A stretch of 64,000 nucleotides of DNA from Anaerostipes sp. 992a (GTDB lineage: Bacteria > Bacillota > Clostridia > Lachnospirales > Lachnospiraceae): the NCBI RefSeq assembly GCF_001940245.1, contig NZ_MJIG01000004.1, forward strand, positions 806,001-870,000, in the 5' to 3' direction. Below, one piece after another: positions 25,600-34,908 of this stretch. The position numbers were made by a program, and so were the translations under genes. Within the stretch, counting starts at the first letter, position 1, and every line of letters begins with the position of its first letter. Below the pieces are notes generated by a model that did no database searches, was not told where the DNA came from, and was given only the letters and a program-made list of their open reading frames with translations.

Positions 25600-26383
25600 C
25601 TTCATCTCCGTTTAATCTCTTAAGTTCTGCCCTCTTATCCTGACTTCTCATCAGGGTTTCTCCAATCAGCACCCCATTGGTGCCATTTTCCTTTAACACC
25701 TGGATGTCCTCTTTGGTCTTAATCCCACTTTCTGATATGAAAAGAATTTCCTTTGGTATCAATGACCGAAGTCTTACGCTATTGGTAATGTCTACGGTAA
25801 AAGTCCTAAGATCTCTGTTATTGACACCAATGATTCTTGCTCCTGCCTCAATAGCATCCTTCACTTCCTTTTCATCATGTGCCTCCACCAGCGCATCCAG
25901 GCCCAGGCTTTCTGCAATGGAAATATATCTTTTGATCGTATCCTTATCAAGAATGGCACAAATGAGCAATACTGCCGATGCTCCCAGCACCTTTGCTTCA
26001 TATATCTGGTATTCGTCTACCACAAAGTCCTTTCGGAGCACTGGTATCTTACATTCCCTTGCGATTTCGTTTAAATACTGATCGGATCCCTGAAAATAGT
26101 ACGGTTCTGTAAGACAGGAAATGGCACTGGCTCCTGCTGCCTCATATTCTTTTGCAATCTGCAGATAAGGAAACTCCTTTGCAATAACTCCCTTGGAAGG
26201 CGATGCTTTCTTCACCTCGCAGATGAAGGAAAGCTCCTTCTCTGCCAGGCATTTATAAAAAGGAAAGCCGGTATCCTTTTCCATCTGTTCTGCTTTATCT
26301 TTGACTTCGCAAAGAGGAATCTTATTTTTTAATTCTTCCACCCTGATCCTGGTCTTTGCTGCAATTTCATCTAATATCATCAT
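25586..26383 (-). CDS. trpC: Indole-3-glycerol phosphate synthase
   Basis: A 265-residue (beta/alpha)8 enzyme that closes the indole ring. Key segments are FICEVKKASPSKG with the catalytic Lys, VLRKDFVVDEYQI, IIGVNNRDLRTF and FISESGIKT. It follows trpD by 3 bases and overlaps trpF. In this operon TrpC and TrpF are separate chains, not fused as in enteric bacteria. Confidence 0.96.
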   Translation of the reverse strand: MMILDEIAAKTRIRVEELKNKIPLCEVKDKAEQMEKDTGFPFYKCLAEKELSFICEVKKASPSKGVIAKEFPYLQIAKEYEAAGASAISCLTEPYYFQGSDQYLNEIARECKIPVLRKDFVVDEYQIYEAKVLGASAVLLICAILDKDTIKRYISIAESLGLDALVEAHDEKEVKDAIEAGARIIGVNNRDLRTFTVDITNSVRLRSLIPKEILFISESGIKTKEDIQVLKENGTNGVLIGETLMRSQDKRAELKRLNGDEDDSN

Positions 26384-26386
26384 TTT

Positions 26387-27397
26387 CTACTCCTCATTGG
26401 TCAGCTTCACAAATGCCTCCAGCTGTTCCATTGCCTTTCCACTGTCGATCAGTTCTTCTGCCATCTTTATCGCTTCTTTTATAGAAATGAATGGTCTTGC
26501 AATGTGAATGGCTGCTGCGGAATTTAATAATACCGCATTTCTCTTTGGTCCCTTCTCTCCAGATAAGATTGCTTTTGTAATTTGAGCATTGTCTTCTGCC
26601 GTTCCTCCTGCAAGATCTTCTTTCTGGCAACGCTCCAAACCAAACTCTTCTGGCGTAATTTCGTAAGTGGTCAGCTGTCCATCCTGAATTTCACATACTG
26701 CAGTTGGTGCACTGACAGAAATTTCATCCAGTCCATCCTTGCCATAGACTACCATTCCCCTCTGCACGCCCAGATTTGCCAGTGCTTTTGACATAGGTTC
26801 TAATAAATCTTCACTATATACACCCAAAAGCTGCATATTAGCCCCTGCCGGATTGGTCAATGGCCCTAAAATGTTAAAAATGGTCCGAATACCCAGCTCC
26901 TTTCTTACCGGTCCTACATAGCGCATAGCTGGATGATATTTCTGTGCGAACAAAAAGCACATGCCAATCTTTTCTAAGATTTTCTTACTCTTGACCTCAT
27001 CAATCATCAGATTCACGCCCAATGCCTCTAATACATCTGCTGCCCCTGACTTACTGGAAGCTGCCCGGTTTCCATGCTTTGCCACCGGTATTCCTGCAGC
27101 AGAAATGACAAATGCAGATGTGGTGGAAATATTAAAGGAATTGGATTTATCCCCTCCGGTTCCTACGATTTCCAGTACATCCATCTCATGTTCCAGATGA
27201 ACCGCATGCCTTCTCATTTCTTCTGCCGCTGCTGTGATTTCTTCAATGGTTTCTCCTTTTAAGGATAATGCTGTAAGAAATGATGCTACCTGAACCTGAG
27301 TTGCCTGCCCTGACATAATTTCATCCATAGACTGTCTCATTTCCTCATAGCTTAGATTTTCTTTTGTTGCTACCTTTAATACAGAATCTTTCATCAT
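26387..27397 (-). CDS. trpD: Anthranilate phosphoribosyltransferase
   Basis: A 336-residue transferase that links anthranilate to PRPP. The PRPP-binding glycine loop is VGTGGDKSNSFNIST, followed by KHGNRAASSKSGAADVLEALG and the acidic metal site near DGLDEIS. It starts within an ATGATG that overlaps the trpG stop. It is not fused to TrpG here. Confidence 0.96.
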   Translation of the reverse strand: MMKDSVLKVATKENLSYEEMRQSMDEIMSGQATQVQVASFLTALSLKGETIEEITAAAEEMRRHAVHLEHEMDVLEIVGTGGDKSNSFNISTTSAFVISAAGIPVAKHGNRAASSKSGAADVLEALGVNLMIDEVKSKKILEKIGMCFLFAQKYHPAMRYVGPVRKELGIRTIFNILGPLTNPAGANMQLLGVYSEDLLEPMSKALANLGVQRGMVVYGKDGLDEISVSAPTAVCEIQDGQLTTYEITPEEFGLERCQKEDLAGGTAEDNAQITKAILSGEKGPKRNAVLLNSAAAIHIARPFISIKEAIKMAEELIDSGKAMEQLEAFVKLTNEE

Positions 27398-27969
27398 TTT
27401 GCATTACCTCCTAAAAAGTTTTTCAATATCTGTTTTCCATCCGGTGTTAATACGGATTCTGGATGGAACTGAACTCCATAAATCTCATGTTCTTTGTGCT
27501 TTACTGCCATAATCTCTCCGTCCTCAGCACTGGCAATTACCATAAGACAGTCTGGCATAGATTCCCGTTCCACTGCCAGAGAATGATATCTGGCTGCTGG
27601 AATTTTCTCTTTCATTCCTTGAAATAACAGGCTGGTAGAATCAACCGCCAGCAATGACTGTTTTCCATGCATCAATGCCTTGGCATAGGTAATTGTTCCT
27701 CCATATACCTGACAAATAGCCTGGTGTCCGAGGCAAACTCCTAAAATTGGAACTTTCCCCTGAAAATATGTCACCACATCCTCACATATACCGGCCTGCT
27801 CCGGTCTTCCTGGTCCCGGTGAAAGGATAATCTTGTCCGGATTCATTTTCTCTATTTCTTCTACTGTCATTTCGTCATTTCTAATCACCTTAATATCTGG
27901 ATTCATGCTTCCGATGAGCTGATACAGATTATAGGAAAAGCTATCATAATTATCAATCAATAAAATCAT
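27394..27969 (-). CDS. trpG: Anthranilate synthase glutamine amidotransferase subunit
   Basis: A 191-residue class I amidotransferase that supplies ammonia to TrpE. The nucleophile Cys is in ILGVCLGHQAI, and the His-Glu pair is in YGVQFHPES. The start MILLIDNYDSFS at 27969 overlaps the trpE stop as ATGA; a longer open frame into trpE is not used. It may also serve folate (PabA), but position favours tryptophan. Confidence 0.95.
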   Translation of the reverse strand: MILLIDNYDSFSYNLYQLIGSMNPDIKVIRNDEMTVEEIEKMNPDKIILSPGPGRPEQAGICEDVVTYFQGKVPILGVCLGHQAICQVYGGTITYAKALMHGKQSLLAVDSTSLLFQGMKEKIPAARYHSLAVERESMPDCLMVIASAEDGEIMAVKHKEHEIYGVQFHPESVLTPDGKQILKNFLGGNAK

Positions 27970-29435
27970 TCCTGTAATCCTCCTTCTGCCTGTTCCAGTG
28001 CATTGACAACTGCCTTCGCTTTGTGAATGCACTCTTTATATTCTGTCTCTGGAACACTGTCGGCTACAATTCCTGCTCCAGAACGTATAAACACTTTTCC
28101 ATTTTTCTTATATGCGATCCGAATGGCTATGCAGGTATCCATATTTCCGGTAAAATCCAAATACCCAATGGCACCTCCATAGATTCCTCTTTTATTATTT
28201 TCTAATTCATTGATAATCTGGCATGCCCAAAATTTAGGTGCTCCAGAAAGAGTCCCTGCAGGAAGTACTGCTCCTATGGCATCCAGCGCCTCTTTTTCTT
28301 CCTGAATCTTTCCGACTACGGTAGAGCCAATATGCATCACATGAGAAAACCTCTCAATTTCCATATACTTTTCTACCTCTACGGTGCCGAACTGGCTGAC
28401 CTTTCCAAGATCATTTCTTCCCAAATCCACCAGCATATTATGCTCTGCCAGTTCCTTTGGATCCGCCAAAAGTTCCTTTTCCAGCTCGAAATCTTCCTTT
28501 TCTGTCTTTCCCCTCGGTCTTGTTCCTGCTAAAGGAAAGGTATGCACGGTGTCGTTTTTTAATTTTACCAGGGTCTCTGGAGAGGCTCCTGCAATTTCAA
28601 TGTCATCGCTGCTAAAATAAAACATATATGGAGAAGGATTGGTCATTCTTAAAATTCGATAAGTATCTAAAAGACTTCCTTCCGCTTTTGCTGTAAGGCG
28701 GTTTGACAACACTACCTGAAAGATATCCCCTTCCAGAATGTAATGTTTTGCTTTCTCCACCATATTGCAAAACTCTTCTTTTTGAAATAAGGGTTTAAAT
28801 TCTGTCTGAATCTGCAGAGGTTCTTCTTCTTTTTCCTTACCCTTTTTCACCAGCTGAATCATATTTTCAATTTCTACTTTTGCCTTTTCATAATGTTCTT
28901 CCAAGCGATCAGTCTTTACATTGGCGATGAAGAAAATCTGTTGTTTTAAATGGTCAAAAGCAATAACCTTGTCAAACAGCATCAGATCAAAATCATTAAA
29001 TCCTTCTTCATCCTCCGCATCCAGCTGTAAGGATGGCTCCTGATATTTGATATAATCATAGGAAAAATATCCAGTCAGTCCTCCAGTAAAATCAGGCATA
29101 TCTTTGATCTTAGGACTTTTATACTCTTCTAAAATCTGACGAATATATACCGATGGATCTTCCGCTTTTACTCGAATACTGGTACCATTCTGAATGGTGA
29201 CTACGTGATCTTTACATGTAATCTCCAATTTCGGATCGTACCCTAAAAATGTATATCTACCCCAAACTCTGGAATCTTCTACACTTTCCAACATATAGCA
29301 ATGATGGCTCACTGCTTTTAACTTTCTCATAATCTGAAGGGGTGTATATAGGTCCGAACAAATCTTTCTACATATTGGAACTGCTCGATACTCGTTTTCA
29401 TATTGTCTGATTTCTTCTAGCTTTGGATAATACAT
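27966..29435 (-). CDS. trpE: Anthranilate synthase component I
   Basis: Chorismate-using subunit, 489 residues. The C-terminal half has the chorismate-binding motifs AGTRPRGKTEKED, LVDLGRNDLG, FSHVMHIGSTV and GAGIVADS. Near the N terminus CYMLESVED resembles the Leu-Leu-Glu-Ser element of tryptophan feedback sites. The ATG at 29435 has AAGGAG six bases ahead. It is the first gene of trpEGDCFBA and lies about 400 bases downstream of the promoter, behind a T-box leader. Confidence 0.96.
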   Translation of the reverse strand: MYYPKLEEIRQYENEYRAVPICRKICSDLYTPLQIMRKLKAVSHHCYMLESVEDSRVWGRYTFLGYDPKLEITCKDHVVTIQNGTSIRVKAEDPSVYIRQILEEYKSPKIKDMPDFTGGLTGYFSYDYIKYQEPSLQLDAEDEEGFNDFDLMLFDKVIAFDHLKQQIFFIANVKTDRLEEHYEKAKVEIENMIQLVKKGKEKEEEPLQIQTEFKPLFQKEEFCNMVEKAKHYILEGDIFQVVLSNRLTAKAEGSLLDTYRILRMTNPSPYMFYFSSDDIEIAGASPETLVKLKNDTVHTFPLAGTRPRGKTEKEDFELEKELLADPKELAEHNMLVDLGRNDLGKVSQFGTVEVEKYMEIERFSHVMHIGSTVVGKIQEEKEALDAIGAVLPAGTLSGAPKFWACQIINELENNKRGIYGGAIGYLDFTGNMDTCIAIRIAYKKNGKVFIRSGAGIVADSVPETEYKECIHKAKAVVNALEQAEGGLQE

Positions 29436-29487
29436 GATGTTCTCCTTCCATCTTTTCTTCATCTGTTGTTCTGATAGGTGAAAGGAC

Positions 29488-29536
29488 TTTTTTGTTACAT
29501 AAGAAATTCCTCGAATGTCTTATGTAAACAAAAAAA
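29488..29536. repeat. Terminator-associated palindrome, copy 1 (trp leader)
   Basis: An imperfect inverted repeat, GTTACATAAG against CTTATGTAAAC, flanked by T6 on the left and A7 on the right. On the minus strand it follows directly on the U-tract of the T-box terminator. It shares the 17-mer GTTACATAAGAAATTCC with the copy near 46.8 kb. It sits in the transcribed trp leader, between the terminator and the trpE ribosome site. Confidence 0.8.
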
Positions 29537-29537
29537 C

Positions 29538-29800
29538 GCCCTTGACAAAGATAATTCTTTGTCAAGGACGGTAAATCTCTTTCCGCGGTGCCACCTTGAT
29601 TCAGAGATGGTATCGAAACCACCCCCTGCACTTATCAGAATACTATCATATTCCTGGCAACTAACGTATGCCTTACGTCGTAGAATACTCAGCAGATGAC
29701 TGCCTTTGACTACGCCCTCAGTGGTCCATTTGACAAGCTGCGTTCTGCCGGTTCTCAGCTACCCGACTCTCTGTAAGTGCACGATTTGCCGTTATCTCCA
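29538..29800 (-). promoter_or_regulatory. T-box leader specific for tryptophan tRNA, with terminator
   Basis: The minus strand carries the T-box core GGTGGCACCGCGG at 29583-29595, with a stem-I region upstream containing AGAGAGTCGGGTAGCTGAGA. A TGG codon (29726-29728) in GTCAAATGGACCACTGAGGG is the expected specifier position and encodes Trp. The terminator is a 10-base stem CTTGACAAAG/CTTTGTCAAG at 29541-29566 followed by seven T. Known logic: uncharged tRNA-Trp binds, stabilises the antiterminator and lets trpEGDCFBA be transcribed. Confidence 0.95.
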
Positions 29801-29836
29801 CTTCAACGGTTTAAAAGCTTTCTTTCATTTGTTAAT

Positions 29837-29865
29837 ATGTTAGCACTTTATCCCGACAACGTCAA
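29837..29865 (-). promoter_or_regulatory. Sigma-A promoter of the trp operon
   Basis: TTGACG (29860-29865) and TAACAT (29837-29842) with 17-base spacing on the minus strand, ending about 35 bases ahead of the T-box stem I. The divergent EamA transporter gene begins about 150 bases away on the other side. Confidence 0.7.
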
Positions 29866-30016
29866 TAGGTATTTTAAAAAACATGAATTTCATCTGGAAA
29901 ATCTTTCAAATTTTTTACTTTTATGCTATTCTATACTACAACATCTCCTTCAAGCGTACAGACTGCTTAAATGAAGAAAAAGAGCGGGCTTGAATGGAAA
30001 AAGGAGGATTTTATAT

Positions 30017-30919
30017 ATGAAAAAACAATATACAATGGCTGGCATTACTGTACTGTTATGGAGTACCCTTTCTGCCGTTAGTAAACTTCTGCTAAATAAT
30101 TTTCAGCCAATGCCTGTTTTGTTCTATACAAGTGGCATTGCAGCATTGACCCTTCTAGTCATCAACATAGTACTGCATGGACCTGGATTTTTTCGTATCT
30201 ATTCTTTCAAAGATTATAAGAACATCCTTTTTCTCGGCACTCTGGGGCTTTTCTTTTACAATGCCCTCTACTATGTAGGTCTATCGCTCCTGACCTCTCA
30301 GATTGCATGCATTATTAACTATATGTGGCCGATGATGATCATCTTATTTTCCTGTATTATTTTAAAAGAACCACTGACCATCCGGAAGCTTCTGTCCATG
30401 GCCATCTCTTTCCTCGGCATGATCGTAATCTGTGCTCAGGGAAGCACTGGCAGTTCCTCATCTGGAAGTCTGATGGGTATGGCCGCCTGCTTCCTGGCTG
30501 CAATCTGCTATGGTCTATACTCTGTTTTCAATAAAAAGAATAATTATGATCAATTTATCATGCTATTTTTCGCATTTATGATTTCCACTGTTTTACCTGG
30601 AATCTATTGTGGCGTTACTCATACCTTTTTTCTTCCTGAGATTTCAGTCCTTCCAGGCATGCTGTGGATCGGAATTTTTGTCAACGCAATTGCTTATGTA
30701 CTATGGGGAATTGCCCTAAATACTGGACAGACAGCCAAGATTTCTATTCTTGCTTATTTGTGTCCGTTTCTCAGCCTGATTTTTGGAAGAATTTTGTTAA
30801 AAGAACAGATTACATTTCTTTCCCTAGTCGGACTGATTCTGATCATCGGAGGTGTGCTGATTCAAACAGGAGAATCCAATAACACTGCTTCCTCTGTAAC
30901 AAAAGACTATCCTATATAA
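30017..30919 (+). CDS. EamA-family (DMT) transporter
   Basis: An inner-membrane protein of 300 residues with ten hydrophobic segments in two EamA repeats, the first ending near GMIVICAQG and the second near ILIIGGVLIQTG. The start at 30017 has AAGGAGG nine bases ahead; a frame opening nine codons earlier lacks one. Substrates in this family are metabolites such as amino acids and cannot be predicted here. It is transcribed divergently from the trp operon, so amino-acid export is conceivable but only an inference. Confidence 0.88.
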   Translation: MKKQYTMAGITVLLWSTLSAVSKLLLNNFQPMPVLFYTSGIAALTLLVINIVLHGPGFFRIYSFKDYKNILFLGTLGLFFYNALYYVGLSLLTSQIACIINYMWPMMIILFSCIILKEPLTIRKLLSMAISFLGMIVICAQGSTGSSSSGSLMGMAACFLAAICYGLYSVFNKKNNYDQFIMLFFAFMISTVLPGIYCGVTHTFFLPEISVLPGMLWIGIFVNAIAYVLWGIALNTGQTAKISILAYLCPFLSLIFGRILLKEQITFLSLVGLILIIGGVLIQTGESNNTASSVTKDYPI

Positions 30920-30971
30920 AAGAAAGGCTGATAAACCGTTGATTTTTCAACTGCCTATCAGCCTTTCTTTA
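30920..30971. terminator. Bidirectional terminator between the EamA gene and dctP
   Basis: GAAAGGCTGATA (30922-30933) pairs with TATCAGCCTTTC (30956-30967), flanked by A on the left and T on the right, so it can end both the plus-strand transporter gene and the minus-strand TRAP operon. Confidence 0.85.
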
Positions 30972-30975
30972 TTTG

Positions 30976-32010
30976 CTATTTTGTTTCTCCGTTTTTTGCA
31001 CCTTCAGAATATAATTCAAAGAGGCGATCGCCGGTTTTCTTCTTAATATTTTCATAAACCGGTTCACTGGCTTTCTGCATATCCTTCCATGTCTTTTCAT
31101 TCAATGTCTGGATCTTCATACCATCATCCTCTAACATTTTTTTACATTTTTCTCTTCCTTCATCGGCGGCATCGCAAGCCATCTGCTGTGCAATTTCTGC
31201 AGCTTTACGGATAATCTTCTGTTCTTCCGGTGTACGCTCTTTCATAAACTCATCACTGGCGATCAACGTAATATAATCCGGAACCGCATTAGTCTCTACG
31301 ATATATTTCTGCTGTTCATATAATTTGGCACTTTCAATCAGAGTATACGCATTCTCCTGTGCATCGATAGTACCCTGCTGAAGACCAATATACACTTCAC
31401 TAAAGGTCATCGGTGTTGGATTGGCCTTAACTGCCTTCCAGAACTGGATATGATATGTATTCTCCATTGTTCTGATCTTCTGTCCCTTAAAGAAAGACAT
31501 GTCACCAGTATAACCAATATTCGTCGTCATAACACGGAAGCCCTGATCTGCAAATCCAAGCAGCTCATAGCCTGCTCCCTGGTAAATTCCTTTGATGCTC
31601 TGCTGGAACTCTTCTCCGTTCACTGCTGCCCTTGCGTCTTCAATATCATCAAACATACAAGGAGAGTCAAAAATACAAAGCTCTGGCATAAAGCTTACCT
31701 GTGGTGCTGGAGACTGTACGACAAATGGAATATCTCCATCCTTACAGCTTTCCATCAACTCACGGTCACCACCTAAGGTACTCTGTGGATATACCTGAAT
31801 CTTCATCTTCCCATCACTCAGCTTACCAACCTGGTCCGCAAAGTTTGATGCAAATACATGCGTAATCGTATCCTCCGTACTGCAGGTTGCCAGCGGCCAT
31901 GCATAACGCTGTTCTTCATCCTCTGCTGATTTCTTTCCACAGCCACTTACAGAGAGAACCATGGATAAGACAGAAACTAATAATATAATCTTCTTTAAAT
32001 ATCTTTTCAT
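30976..32010 (-). CDS. dctP: TRAP transporter solute-binding protein (lipoprotein)
   Basis: Extracytoplasmic substrate receptor of a TRAP uptake system, 344 residues. The N terminus is a lipoprotein signal, with hydrophobic core and lipobox VSGC. The mature protein has the DctP-fold segments IQVYPQSTLGGDRELMESCKDG and the arginine-bearing QKIRTMENTYHIQFWK, where the Arg normally binds a carboxylate. The ligand is probably an organic acid, but which one cannot be read. Last gene of the three-gene operon. Confidence 0.93.
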   Translation of the reverse strand: MKRYLKKIILLVSVLSMVLSVSGCGKKSAEDEEQRYAWPLATCSTEDTITHVFASNFADQVGKLSDGKMKIQVYPQSTLGGDRELMESCKDGDIPFVVQSPAPQVSFMPELCIFDSPCMFDDIEDARAAVNGEEFQQSIKGIYQGAGYELLGFADQGFRVMTTNIGYTGDMSFFKGQKIRTMENTYHIQFWKAVKANPTPMTFSEVYIGLQQGTIDAQENAYTLIESAKLYEQQKYIVETNAVPDYITLIASDEFMKERTPEEQKIIRKAAEIAQQMACDAADEGREKCKKMLEDDGMKIQTLNEKTWKDMQKASEPVYENIKKKTGDRLFELYSEGAKNGETK

Positions 32011-32026
32011 CTTAATGCCTCCCTTT

Positions 32027-33319
32027 CTAACCTAACAATGTCAAACTCAGCTGTGGTATAAATGTGATCAGTAATAGGGCAATTAAGAAGAAGCCAATTA
32101 ATGGCATCGCTTTTTTGGCAATATCCATAACCGGAATATCTGTCATGGAGCTTGCTACGAATAAGTTTACACCGATTGGAGGTGTTACAAATCCGATTGC
32201 AAGGTTTACTACCATGAATACACCAAAGTGAATTGGATTCACACCAATGCCTTCCATGATCGGCATCAGGATCGGTGTCAGAATCAAGATCGCAGGTGTT
32301 GTATCCATAACCATACCTACCAGCAGTAAAAAAACATTTACAACTAATAAAATCACTACCTTACTTGAGAATGTAGATAAGATCCATGCGCTAATGCTCT
32401 GTGGAACCTGCATTAATGTGAGCACTCTTGAGAAGGCCGTAGATGCAGCCAGAATAAATAAAATCGGTGCATAAGTCTTAACTCCTTCAGAAAGAATGGA
32501 ATAAATATCTCTAAACTTAATGGTCTTATATATAAATAAACTGACGATCAGGGAATAAAATACGGAAATAACCGCAGCTTCTGTTGGAGAAGCAATTCCT
32601 GAATAAATACATCCTAAAATAATAACCGGTGATAATAAAGCAAAGAAGCTTTCACGGAATACCTTAAACAATCCTCTTTCATGAAGCTTGTCCATTTCGA
32701 AATTAATCTTTTCCTTATCTTCGCCAAATTTTTTACAGTACGCAATGGCATATACCATTAACAGTAACGCAATGAGGCATCCTGGTATAATTCCGGCAAG
32801 GAAGATATCACTTACCGATTCCCCTGATGCCATACCAAACATGATAAATGGAATACTTGGAGGAATGATAACTCCCAGACTTCCTGCTACTGCCACAACG
32901 GCCGTACAGAACTTTCTGTCATATCCTAAATTTACCAAAATCGGAATGGTCATGCTTCCAACTGCCGCTACCGTTGCAATCCCAGATCCGGAAATTGCTC
33001 CGTAGAACAAGCAAGTTACGATTACGGCACAAGGCAGACCTGCGGTTCTTCTTCCAATAAAATATGCAAACAGATCAAATAACTTTTCTGAAATCCCCCC
33101 ACGGGCCATGATCAAACCGGAAAGAATAAACATCGGCACTGCCAATAATGGAAAACTATCGATTCCACCGAACATAGAACGGATGATATAGCTTCCGCTG
33201 GCAGTAAAGGATGGGTCAAAAATTCCTGGTAAGATTGATACAATTCCAAGAGAAATAGAAATTGGAATTGCAAATACTAAGCATAGAAAAAATAAAAATA
33301 GTACTACTCCAGCTGACAT
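32027..33319 (-). CDS. dctM: TRAP transporter large permease
   Basis: A 430-residue membrane protein with about twelve hydrophobic segments. Family residues include VPMFILSGLIMARGGIS, GAISGSGIATVAAVGSMTIP, GVIIPPSIPFIMFG and FVTPPIGVNLFVAS. It moves the substrate with sodium, fed by DctP. It is 16 bases ahead of dctP and 3 bases after dctQ. Confidence 0.95.
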   Translation of the reverse strand: MSAGVVLFLFFLCLVFAIPISISLGIVSILPGIFDPSFTASGSYIIRSMFGGIDSFPLLAVPMFILSGLIMARGGISEKLFDLFAYFIGRRTAGLPCAVIVTCLFYGAISGSGIATVAAVGSMTIPILVNLGYDRKFCTAVVAVAGSLGVIIPPSIPFIMFGMASGESVSDIFLAGIIPGCLIALLLMVYAIAYCKKFGEDKEKINFEMDKLHERGLFKVFRESFFALLSPVIILGCIYSGIASPTEAAVISVFYSLIVSLFIYKTIKFRDIYSILSEGVKTYAPILFILAASTAFSRVLTLMQVPQSISAWILSTFSSKVVILLVVNVFLLLVGMVMDTTPAILILTPILMPIMEGIGVNPIHFGVFMVVNLAIGFVTPPIGVNLFVASSMTDIPVMDIAKKAMPLIGFFLIALLLITFIPQLSLTLLG

Positions 33320-33322
33320 ACT

Positions 33323-33826
33323 CTATTCTCCTCTCTCATTTAATTTTTCTTTTCCAATTACTACCATAAATCGCTGAATCCACTTCTGAACCAGTCGAAT
33401 AATAGCCAGACAGAAACTGATCAAAGTTGCTGACTGCATCAGATACATTGGAATTCCACATGCAGGACTAAGCTGTTTACTTGCAACAGCCGCTAAAATA
33501 TAACGATATGCATAAGGAATTAAATAAGCAAAGAACAGAATCTCCACTGTGTATGTAACCAGGCGAATAGCTGCTAATACACGATCTGGAAAAAGGCCTA
33601 CAAACTGCTCAATTTTAACAGATGCACCTTTCTTGATACAAAAACTGATACTTAAGAATCCTGACCAGATGAATAAATATCTTGTGATTTCCTCTGACCA
33701 AGATAAAGAGTAACTAAACACATATCGTGCCGTTACCTGAATACCCATGATAACCATCATAAAAAGAAGCATGATAACCAAAAGAGCTTCTTCCAGATAG
33801 TTATCCAACCATTTGATAACTCGCAT
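33323..33826 (-). CDS. dctQ: TRAP transporter small permease
   Basis: A 167-residue membrane protein with four hydrophobic segments and the small-subunit pattern VTARYVFSYSLSWSEEITRYLFIWSGFLS. It pairs with DctM. First gene of the TRAP operon, with an AAAGGAGGAGA ribosome site. A TATAAT at 33868-33873 may be its -10, but I see no convincing -35. Confidence 0.92.
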   Translation of the reverse strand: MRVIKWLDNYLEEALLVIMLLFMMVIMGIQVTARYVFSYSLSWSEEITRYLFIWSGFLSISFCIKKGASVKIEQFVGLFPDRVLAAIRLVTYTVEILFFAYLIPYAYRYILAAVASKQLSPACGIPMYLMQSATLISFCLAIIRLVQKWIQRFMVVIGKEKLNERGE

Positions 33827-33884
33827 AAGTCTCCTCCTTTATAGACAAAAATTTAACACACACATTAATTATACTAAATTTATA

Positions 33885-33916
33885 AAAAAAATCTATACTT
33901 TTTCGATAGATTTTTC
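33885..33916. terminator. Terminator between cbiG and dctQ
   Basis: ATAGATTTTT and AAAAATCTAT arms around a nine-base loop, with A and T runs on both sides. It can end the hisA-cbiG unit on the minus strand and separates it from the TRAP operon. Confidence 0.75.
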
Positions 33917-33918
33917 TC

Positions 33919-34908
33919 TCATTTTTGATTACTTTTGGCAATAGATACCGTAATTCCAGGAAATTTTCGCTTGTCAACCAAAATTTTTCCCTGTCCGGAT
34001 GCTAAAAATGCAGATGCTGTAGCCACTGAAGCCACTCCCACCGTATTTTTCACAAACTCCGATTGTTTAATTTTTAATTTATCAAAATCCAGCCCATCGA
34101 TCTCCTCTGGCTCTACCACACAGATGCTCGTATGAAAATACTCTGCTGCCTCCTTGACTCCCGGTTCTTTCGCTTTCTTTGGAATTGTTGCAATTCCTCC
34201 AATGGAAGATTGGGAATATCCCTCTTCTTTTAGGACTTCTAAAACCGCCTTTCGTATGCTTTCTCCATCCATTCCGTATTTACATCCAATCCCGATATAG
34301 AGGCTTTTGGGTCGCAGAAACAGCACATGTCTTTCGGAGTAATGATAAAGACATTCATCAATGACTACAAGGGGATTCCGGCTCTCTTCCCGATATGGAA
34401 TCAGTTCCTCCCTATTTAGCTCTTCATATTCATAAGGAGTCCTTACCTCTACCGGCTCTTTGCGTAAAATAGCAGAAGAAATGTATTTTAACTCTTCTAT
34501 GTTCTCAATGGAAAGTCCCCTTTCTTTAGCAAACATGTCAAAGGCAAATCCTTCCTCCACATCCGTCGCTGTAGTAATCACCGCCTCTCCCTCTGTCACC
34601 TTAGCTAACTTCTCTGCCAGCTCATTGGCTCCGCCCAAATGACCAGACAACAGGCTAATCGCATATTTCCCTTTCGCATCCATCACAACAACGGCTGGAT
34701 CTTCCTTTTTATGAACAAAAAGTGGTGCGAGAATCCGCACCACTATTCCTGCTGCCATAATACATACCAGCCCATCATATTCATAAAATGCCTTTTTCAT
34801 ATTCTCCTTTAAGGATTCTTTTCCAAACAGTACACCAGGCGTATCCTCATTCAACCGTTCTGCCAGATGTCTGCCCTGTTCCGTAATATAAAAATAAGCA
34901 ATCTTCAT
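33919..34908 (-). CDS. cbiG: Cobalt-precorrin-5A hydrolase CbiG
   Basis: Opens the lactone of cobalt-precorrin-5A and releases the C20 carbon as acetaldehyde, a step particular to the anaerobic route. The 329-residue protein has the N-terminal CbiG segment GLVCIMAAGIVVRILAPL, the middle LSGHLGGANELAEKLA, and the C-terminal IGIGCKYGMDGESI and VGVASVATASAFLASG. It is needed between CbiF and CbiD, yet it lies 11.6 kb upstream of hemL, in a unit with hisA and a small membrane protein. Its ATG overlaps the previous stop by one base (TAATG). Confidence 0.94.
   Translation of the reverse strand: MKIAYFYITEQGRHLAERLNEDTPGVLFGKESLKENMKKAFYEYDGLVCIMAAGIVVRILAPLFVHKKEDPAVVVMDAKGKYAISLLSGHLGGANELAEKLAKVTEGEAVITTATDVEEGFAFDMFAKERGLSIENIEELKYISSAILRKEPVEVRTPYEYEELNREELIPYREESRNPLVVIDECLYHYSERHVLFLRPKSLYIGIGCKYGMDGESIRKAVLEVLKEEGYSQSSIGGIATIPKKAKEPGVKEAAEYFHTSICVVEPEEIDGLDFDKLKIKQSEFVKNTVGVASVATASAFLASGQGKILVDKRKFPGITVSIAKSNQK

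Noticed and set aside
29488-29536. The palindromes as ordinary bidirectional terminators
   Set aside because: On each strand the stem is followed by a run of A, not T, and each already follows a complete terminator.
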